Shown here piece by piece: positions 21,669 through 25,767 of a DNA stretch of 25,767 bases. The translations under genes were made by a program, and so were the position numbers. Position 1 is the first letter of the stretch. The number at the start of each line of letters is the position of its first letter. Source of the DNA: Candidatus Sericytochromatia bacterium. GTDB lineage: Bacteria; Cyanobacteriota; Sericytochromatia; JACMPN01. Below the pieces are notes generated by a model. That model had not been told where the DNA came from. It did no database searches and saw only the letters and a program-made list of their open reading frames with translations. The stretch spans positions 1-25,767 of the forward strand of contig JACMPN010000344.1 of the NCBI GenBank assembly GCA_014377495.1, given 5' to 3'.

Positions 21669-21711
21669 ACCGGATACCGTGCGATGAGAGTCGCCGGGTA
21701 TCCGGTTTTTT
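21669..21711 (+). terminator. Strong intrinsic terminator after the RlpA-like gene
   Basis: ACCGGATACC (21669-21678) and GGTATCCGGT (21697-21706) form a 10-bp perfect stem with an 18-base loop, followed by six T (21706-21711). It is the clearest classical terminator on the plus strand. Confidence 0.85.
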
Positions 21712-21743
21712 GATTCCCATCGGCAAGGCAAAGGAGCGTCGGA

Positions 21744-22217
21744 ATGAGTGACCGCGAGACGGCAAACGCACCGATCAAACTTAAGGTCCAGTTACCTTTG
21801 CCGGCCATGGCGATCTGGCAGATGTGGACCAATCCCGAACAGGTCGTCACCTGGCTGGCGGCTACGGCCAACATTGAGCCCCGGCAGGGCGGCCGCTACG
21901 AGTTGTTCTGGGACGAGGCCCCCGAGCACAACAGCACCCTGGGTTGCAGGATCACGGCCCTAGAACCATACAGCCGCATGGCCTTCACCTGGCGGGGCCC
22001 GGAGCATCTGGAAGCCCTGATGCCGGCCGGTTCCACCGCAGTCGAGTTGCGGTTTACGGGCGATCACCAAAGCGCTGCCCTCTATCTGCACCATACCGGT
22101 TGGGGCGAAGGTGCCGACTGGACCGAGGCCCGCGAGTGGCAGCTGGAGGCCTGGAAGAACGCCCTCGGCGGTCTCAAGGCCCTCGTCGAGATGGCCCAGC
22201 AGATGGCCAAAAGTTAA
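21744..22217 (+). CDS. SRPBCC/AHSA1-like domain protein
   Basis: A 157-aa cytoplasmic protein of the START/Bet v1-like (SRPBCC) superfamily, in the branch related to activator of Hsp90 ATPase homologue 1. The pattern is clear: an initial strand LKVQLPLPAMAIWQMWTNPEQVVTWL, GGRYELFWDEAPEHNSTLGCRITALEPYSRMAFTWRGP, then LHHTGWGEGADWTEAREWQLEAWKNALGGLKALVE, with the long C-terminal helix typical of the fold. These proteins bind hydrophobic ligands; the ligand is not predictable here. AAAGGAG sits 8 bases before the ATG. It follows the RlpA terminator by only 33 bases, so its promoter must lie in or upstream of that region, or transcription reads through. No terminator is seen after it. Confidence 0.85.
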   Translation: MSDRETANAPIKLKVQLPLPAMAIWQMWTNPEQVVTWLAATANIEPRQGGRYELFWDEAPEHNSTLGCRITALEPYSRMAFTWRGPEHLEALMPAGSTAVELRFTGDHQSAALYLHHTGWGEGADWTEAREWQLEAWKNALGGLKALVEMAQQMAKS

Positions 22218-22383
22218 GTGCAGCCTCCCCCCATTAACGGGATTAAATGGAAAACAAACCTGGGCTATGTCCTGTTTCCTGACACCATCCGACGGCAGGA
22301 CGTAGGCTAAGATTGAAGGCACAAGCGGCGGGGGAACGTACGCCGTCCGGTGCTGATGATGGTTCGATCGGAGTGCTTGTCCG

Positions 22384-22748
22384 ATGTCCACAGACATCAA
22401 CATCCTGGTCTGGGATGACCGTCATGGGGGACGCCACCCAGCGCCTTCGACATCCTCCTGTCGACCTTCGTCACGGCAGGCGGAGGCTCCCTGGTCACCA
22501 TTGATGACAAACAGCAGTTGCTGTTCACGCTGTACGGCTCGACGGCATACAACTACCCTGTGGCCGCCCCCAACGTCGGCACGGCTGCCGACGCCGCGTT
22601 CCTGTAGAAATCCCGCCCGTCGTCCAATGCCAGCATGACCGAGACGGGGCCCGAACTGAGTCTGGATCATAAACTCTTGCCAGCCCTGACCAAGGTGCTG
22701 CAGATCAACCAGGTCAACGCTGACGCCGCCCTCAATTTAGTCCGATGA
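22384..22748 (+). pseudogene. Broken small gene (frameshift plus in-frame TAG)
   Basis: Family not recognised. From ATG 22384 (GGAG about 10 bases upstream) the frame reads MSTDINILVWDDRHGG, then becomes Pro/Ser/Arg-rich junk. Adding one base to the run of five G at 22426-22430 restores a sensible continuation: GGTPPSAFDILLSTFVTAGG, then SLVTIDDKQQLLFTLYGSTA and YNYPVAAPNVGTAADAAFL, ending at TAG 22605-22607. Past this TAG the same frame stays open to TGA 22746-22748 and contains MTETGPELSLDHKLLPALTK and VLQINQVNADAALNLVR. A single ancestral protein of about 122 aa with one G lost and one sense codon turned to TAG explains this; a sequencing slip in the G run is also possible. The final TGA overlaps the next ATG (ATGA), suggesting former translational coupling. 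The preceding 22218-22383 shows nothing else. Confidence 0.55.
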
Positions 22749-23329
22749 GACACCCCATGACACGACCCTTTTGGCTTGCTGCCACCCTGCTGTTCACGAC
22801 CGCCTGTACCCCGACTGTGTCCCCTGCCGTGTCGGCCAGCGCCGGCACACCCTCACCCGCCGTCACCGCTTCGGCCACGCCCGAACGCACCCGCATCGCC
22901 CGTCCGTCCGTCTCGCCCGGCACCCCCGGGGCTTCGACCGCACCCCAGGCACCGGCCAGCAGACCCACAGCCGGCCCAGTCGGCAGTAACGCCACACCGA
23001 CCGCACTCGGCGCAGCCCGCAGTGGCCAGTGGGAGATCGAGGTTTATTTCGGCACCCCCCAGAAGACCAGCTTCCAACTGACCTTTCTGCCCACCGGCAA
23101 AATCCTCGTGAATGGCGCCACACCGACGGGCGGCGTGGTCCCCTCCACGTGGATGGGCACGACAGCCACCTTTGAGGACGGCTGTCAAACGGTGCAAAAC
23201 CAGACCTGGTGTATCTACTACGAACTCAACGCCCAATCGGCGACCCAGATGACCGGCCTGATGGTCATGCGGCCCCCATCCGGCAACGAGATCGCCTATG
23301 AGTGCACGGCGCGCAAACTGTCCCCCTGA
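22745..23329 (+). CDS. Lipoprotein with Pro/Ala/Thr-rich spacer
   Basis: A 194-aa probable lipoprotein. The signal is MRHPMTRPFWLAATLLFTTAC with C21 as the lipid-attachment Cys (the TTAC lipobox has Thr at -3, less typical). Residues ~22-92 are a Pro/Ala/Ser/Thr-rich spacer, and ~93-194 form a small beta-rich domain (GQWEIEVYFGTPQKTSFQLTFLPTGKILVNG, then STWMGTTATFEDGCQTVQNQTWCIYYEL) with three Cys, C163, C170 and C189 by approximate count, able to form a disulfide. The domain is not recognised. No ribosome-binding site precedes either ATG (22745 or 22757); the first overlaps the TGA of the broken upstream frame, so coupled translation is the simplest explanation. A bidirectional hairpin lies just after the stop. 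Confidence 0.8.
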   Translation: MRHPMTRPFWLAATLLFTTACTPTVSPAVSASAGTPSPAVTASATPERTRIARPSVSPGTPGASTAPQAPASRPTAGPVGSNATPTALGAARSGQWEIEVYFGTPQKTSFQLTFLPTGKILVNGATPTGGVVPSTWMGTTATFEDGCQTVQNQTWCIYYELNAQSATQMTGLMVMRPPSGNEIAYECTARKLSP

Positions 23330-23360
23330 TCGGGGCCTGACGGTCCGAGCCCCGTCACAA

Positions 23361-23396
23361 CAGAAACGGGGCACCTGCAAAGGCGCCCCGTTTCTG
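23361..23396. terminator. Bidirectional terminator hairpin between convergent lipoprotein genes
   Basis: CAGAAACGGGGC (23361-23372) pairs exactly with GCCCCGTTTCTG (23385-23396). After an A-C mismatch, CCT-GCAA-AGG closes the top with a GNRA-type loop. It serves 22745-23329 and the leftward gene; long U-tracts are absent on both sides. Confidence 0.65.
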
Positions 23397-23427
23397 CTGT
23401 GATCCCGACCCGATGCCGACCTGATAC

Positions 23428-24543
23428 TTAAGGGTGAGAAACCGTCAAGGTCGTCTGAGACGCCCCGATGGAGAAGGTCTTGGTCACGCCACCGGGATAG
23501 ACCGCCGTATATGTCGCGCCTTGAGGCATCTTGACCCGGAAACTGGTGTCCTGAACCCCGTCATAGGGCCAGAATTGGTCACCCGCCACGAAGTTATCGC
23601 CGGTCGACTTGACACTGACCTTTTCGTTTTGCAAAATCGCGTAGATTTTGTCGGTCCAAACGCCTGACTCGAAGGTGACGTCACAGTACTCGTTGACGAC
23701 GACCGGAGCTGTCGAGAATGAGCCTGAATTGTAAGGGAGTTTAAATGCAGCAACATTAGGCACGGTATAGGTCTGCTTGTTGCCATTGCCATAGTCGACC
23801 GTGTAGTTCGCCCCACGCGGCATCCGGTAATGCCACCACGGCGCACTGTAGGCATCGGTGTAGAAGACCTGGCCAGGAACAAAGTCCTCGTTCGTCGAGT
23901 TCACGTGGACAGTGTCATTGAGGTAGTTTATCGGCTTGAAACCATTCTCAATCAGTTCCACGTAGACGTCGGCGTAATCCTCGGAAATGACCGGAACGCC
24001 CGCCACAGTCCCCGTATAGGGCACCTTGATGCTCGTATCCGACGTGGTAATGCCAATCGCCGTGGAGGTACTGTCGGGATAGATGATCGTGAAGGTCGTC
24101 CCCTGCGGCGCCTTAAACTCGAAGTCCGTTGCCGACGTGGCGACAGGATCGAATCTGGTACCGGCACTGTACGTTGTGCCGGCCACGGTGACGGAGTTTT
24201 GAATGACACCGTAAGGCTTATCAATCCAGTTGCCGAGATACTCAACGTACACGGCACAGTAAGCGTTTACCGGGGTCACGGTCGTGAAACGGCGCCGATT
24301 GATCGTCTGCCAGACCGATGTGGCTGCCGGGTCCGCGATGGCCATTGCGGCAGCGGTCGAACCCTGGGCTCGGTCGTCAAGACTACCTGCCCGGCGGACG
24401 ACCCGCGTCGTCGCATCGATCTGAAAGGCAGCCGCCGGCCGGACCCGGGTCTGACTGGCTGACTGGATGGGCATGGGAGACTGACAGGCAGTCAACATGC
24501 CCATCATCACCATAAGGGTCCCACAAACCTTGATCGTGCGCAT
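23428..24543 (-). CDS. Lipoprotein with three tandem beta domains
   Basis: A 371-aa lipoprotein: signal MRTIKVCGTLMVMMGMLTAC with C20 in a good LTAC lipobox. After a ~70-residue linker, three related units of about 90 residues follow (about 92-184, 187-281 and 283-370). Each begins Y-(C/A)-(A/D)-V near its start (NAYCAVYVE, EDYADVYVE, NEYCDVTFE), has a W/F-containing turn and a (N/D)xxVxV strand, then an (A/S)G or PG turn, and a late (K/R)(A/M)P(Q/R)G(T/A)xxT motif (KAPQGTTFT, RMPRGANYT, KMPQGATYT). This looks like three copies of one beta-sandwich module, probably carbohydrate- or surface-binding, but no family is recognised. AGGAGT lies 7 bases upstream of the start. It diverges from the last gene across a 263-base region with promoters for both. 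Confidence 0.85.
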   Translation of the reverse strand: MRTIKVCGTLMVMMGMLTACQSPMPIQSASQTRVRPAAAFQIDATTRVVRRAGSLDDRAQGSTAAAMAIADPAATSVWQTINRRRFTTVTPVNAYCAVYVEYLGNWIDKPYGVIQNSVTVAGTTYSAGTRFDPVATSATDFEFKAPQGTTFTIIYPDSTSTAIGITTSDTSIKVPYTGTVAGVPVISEDYADVYVELIENGFKPINYLNDTVHVNSTNEDFVPGQVFYTDAYSAPWWHYRMPRGANYTVDYGNGNKQTYTVPNVAAFKLPYNSGSFSTAPVVVNEYCDVTFESGVWTDKIYAILQNEKVSVKSTGDNFVAGDQFWPYDGVQDTSFRVKMPQGATYTAVYPGGVTKTFSIGASQTTLTVSHP

Positions 24544-24600
24544 GGTTGTACTCCTGCGGTCTCAACACGTGCCATGCCCTCATCAGAGGCTCCCGTCACC

Positions 24601-24630
24601 AGGATAGGGAGTGCCGCTGGTGGGTGACAG
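24601..24630 (-). promoter_or_regulatory. Putative promoter of the three-domain lipoprotein gene
   Basis: On the minus strand, CTGTCA (24625-24630), an 18-base spacer, and TATCCT (24601-24606), about 58 bases before the start. The -10 is the same hexamer as at recA. Confidence 0.35.
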
Positions 24631-24664
24631 AATTACCTGTCGGCCGCGGCGTTGAGTTAGGGCT

Positions 24665-24673
24665 TGCTATAAT
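24665..24673 (+). promoter_or_regulatory. Promoter of the right-edge lipoprotein gene
   Basis: TGC-TATAAT: a perfect -10 hexamer (24668-24673) with an extended -10 TG. No -35 needed or clearly seen. Leader about 127 bases to the ATG at 24807. Confidence 0.6.
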
Positions 24674-24806
24674 CGCATCATACACACAATTAACAGCTTT
24701 AAAACCAACCGTCACCGCGTGCCACCAGGGATTCCCCTACCATGGCGCTCGCTGGGTCCATCCCAGCTGACACCATGCCAATTCGATGACAGGAGGCGTA
24801 CCCGAC

Positions 24807-25767
24807 ATGCAGCGTCGTCCTTTCATATTGATGGGCCTGGCGATGTTTCTGGCCGCCTGCACCGCCTCAGTGCGGATCTACAACCCGGGGGCGATTCCGG
24901 TCACCCCGCGTGGTTCCGCTCGACCGCTTGTCGCGGCGACCGCCTTGCAGACCTTGATCGAGGGCGATATCCGTTGGGGCGGCCGTCCGTTGACCGGCGC
25001 CGAGGTGCGGGCGGAAGATCCAGCGGATCTGTACCGTGAGTTCCGCTCCGAACCCGGGCACAGTGATGACGGGGGGCGCTTCCGCCTCGCCTTGAATGAG
25101 ACGGTTCGGCCCCATCAGGTGCTCAATCTGGTCGCCACCAAAGGCGAGTTGCAACTGTATGCACTCTGGCGGCCCGTTCCGGCAGGCCCCCTGCAGGTCA
25201 AACAGCGTGCGGAGAGGGTCCTGATATCCGCCGAGTCCACGATCATCGCCAAGTGCCTGATACCCACATTGCTGCCACTCCTTTACAGCAACCCCCAGTC
25301 GCCGGCAGTGCTGCCTGCCTTGATTGAATTGCAGGATCTGACGGACGCTCTCACCACACGCCTACAGGGGGCGGACTTGGATCAGGACATTGCCGGTGCG
25401 CAACGCACGGTGACCACCGCACCGACGACGGCCAATTGGAATGCGCTGATCCGATCGATTGTCGCCCACAGTGCCGAAGGCAGTCAGATCGTCGCCGCCG
25501 TTGAGCGGATCTGTATGGCGGTGTTCCAGGCCATGTCCAACGGCGGCAAGGCGGTAACCTGGTTGCGTTGGTCGATCGGGGGCCGGATCATCCCTGCACC
25601 GGAAGACTTCACCGTCACCCCCACCCAGCACCGATTATATTTCCGCGGGCAGGAGATATCGATCACCAGTACGGCCGGCGAACTGGAAAGCGTGCGTCAG
25701 CGCATCCGCGAAGCGCTGTCCCTGATGGGCAACCCCTTCGACGACCTCCCATTTGCAACGCCGTCCA
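24807..25767 (+). CDS. Lipoprotein, 3' end outside window
   Basis: An open frame of at least 320 residues running off the right edge. The N-terminus is a lipoprotein signal, MQRRPFILMGLAMFLAAC, with C18 in an LAAC lipobox. Residues ~50-120 (GDIRWGGRPLTGAEVRAED, DGGRFRLAL, HQVLNLVATKGELQLYALW) resemble a carboxypeptidase-regulatory-like or transthyretin-like beta domain, seen in many surface proteins. The following ~200 residues are mostly helical and not recognised. AGGAGG at 24791-24796, 10 bases before the ATG, supports the start. Three smaller open frames on the opposite strand are shadows. It has a perfect extended -10 promoter upstream and diverges from the three-domain lipoprotein. Function unknown; the envelope location is well supported. 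Confidence 0.85.
   Translation, partial: MQRRPFILMGLAMFLAACTASVRIYNPGAIPVTPRGSARPLVAATALQTLIEGDIRWGGRPLTGAEVRAEDPADLYREFRSEPGHSDDGGRFRLALNETVRPHQVLNLVATKGELQLYALWRPVPAGPLQVKQRAERVLISAESTIIAKCLIPTLLPLLYSNPQSPAVLPALIELQDLTDALTTRLQGADLDQDIAGAQRTVTTAPTTANWNALIRSIVAHSAEGSQIVAAVERICMAVFQAMSNGGKAVTWLRWSIGGRIIPAPEDFTVTPTQHRLYFRGQEISITSTAGELESVRQRIREALSLMGNPFDDLPFATPS

Overview
The window is about 25.8 kb of dense, high-G+C bacterial chromosome. No phage, transposon, CRISPR array, tRNA or rRNA was recognised. The organism has a flagellum, probably has a cell envelope rich in lipoproteins (four lipobox-type proteins), and uses strong Shine-Dalgarno sites of the AAAGGAG/AGGAGG type. The class II fructose-1,6-bisphosphatase strongly resembles the cyanobacterial FBPase/SBPase form. 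That, with the other content, suggests a non-photosynthetic relative of Cyanobacteria (for example a Sericytochromatia-like lineage). This placement is an inference and is weak.

Left part (1-8,300): an end-truncated secreted protein with a Ser/Thr/Gly/Trp tail, an unrecognised 342-aa protein, a convergent NagZ-type glycosidase, and an FHA-domain protein. A 174-nt rod-shaped RNA candidate (6S RNA-like) follows the FHA gene. Next comes a leftward run: a small exported protein, a SAMHD1-like HD phosphohydrolase, an XRE-type regulator, a hot-dog acyl-CoA thioesterase and a glutaredoxin with a CGWS active site. A large terminator hairpin ends directly against the ribosome-binding site of the thioesterase gene.

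Centre (8,259-14,600): an sthA-type transhydrogenase preceded by a tandem 10-bp operator-like repeat, followed by a 37-codon antitoxin-like gene overlapping a MazF/PemK toxin gene. Facing them is an 807-aa flagellin. Its variable region is replaced by about 500 residues that look like a beta-propeller held between short beta-strand repeats; this is the most unusual item in the window. recA comes next, with palindromic operator candidates in the intergenic region it shares with a small membrane protein.

Right part (14,600-25,767): a lipoamide-dehydrogenase-like flavoprotein, diverging from a DmpA/P1 (S58) peptidase, an exported peroxiredoxin and a BtuF-like binding protein. After these comes glpX. 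An 845-bp gene-free stretch follows, rich in hairpins and containing one good intrinsic terminator and a structured leader for an RlpA-like protein. The rest is an SRPBCC protein, a small broken gene (one missing G plus an in-frame TAG) coupled to a lipoprotein gene, a lipoprotein made of three tandem domains, and a lipoprotein that runs off the right edge.

Themes that recur are redox balance (SthA, the Lpd-like enzyme, Grx, Prx), envelope maintenance (NagZ, RlpA, lipoproteins), and stress or DNA maintenance (RecA, MazF, HD hydrolase). There is little operon structure beyond the pairs and triplets named above.
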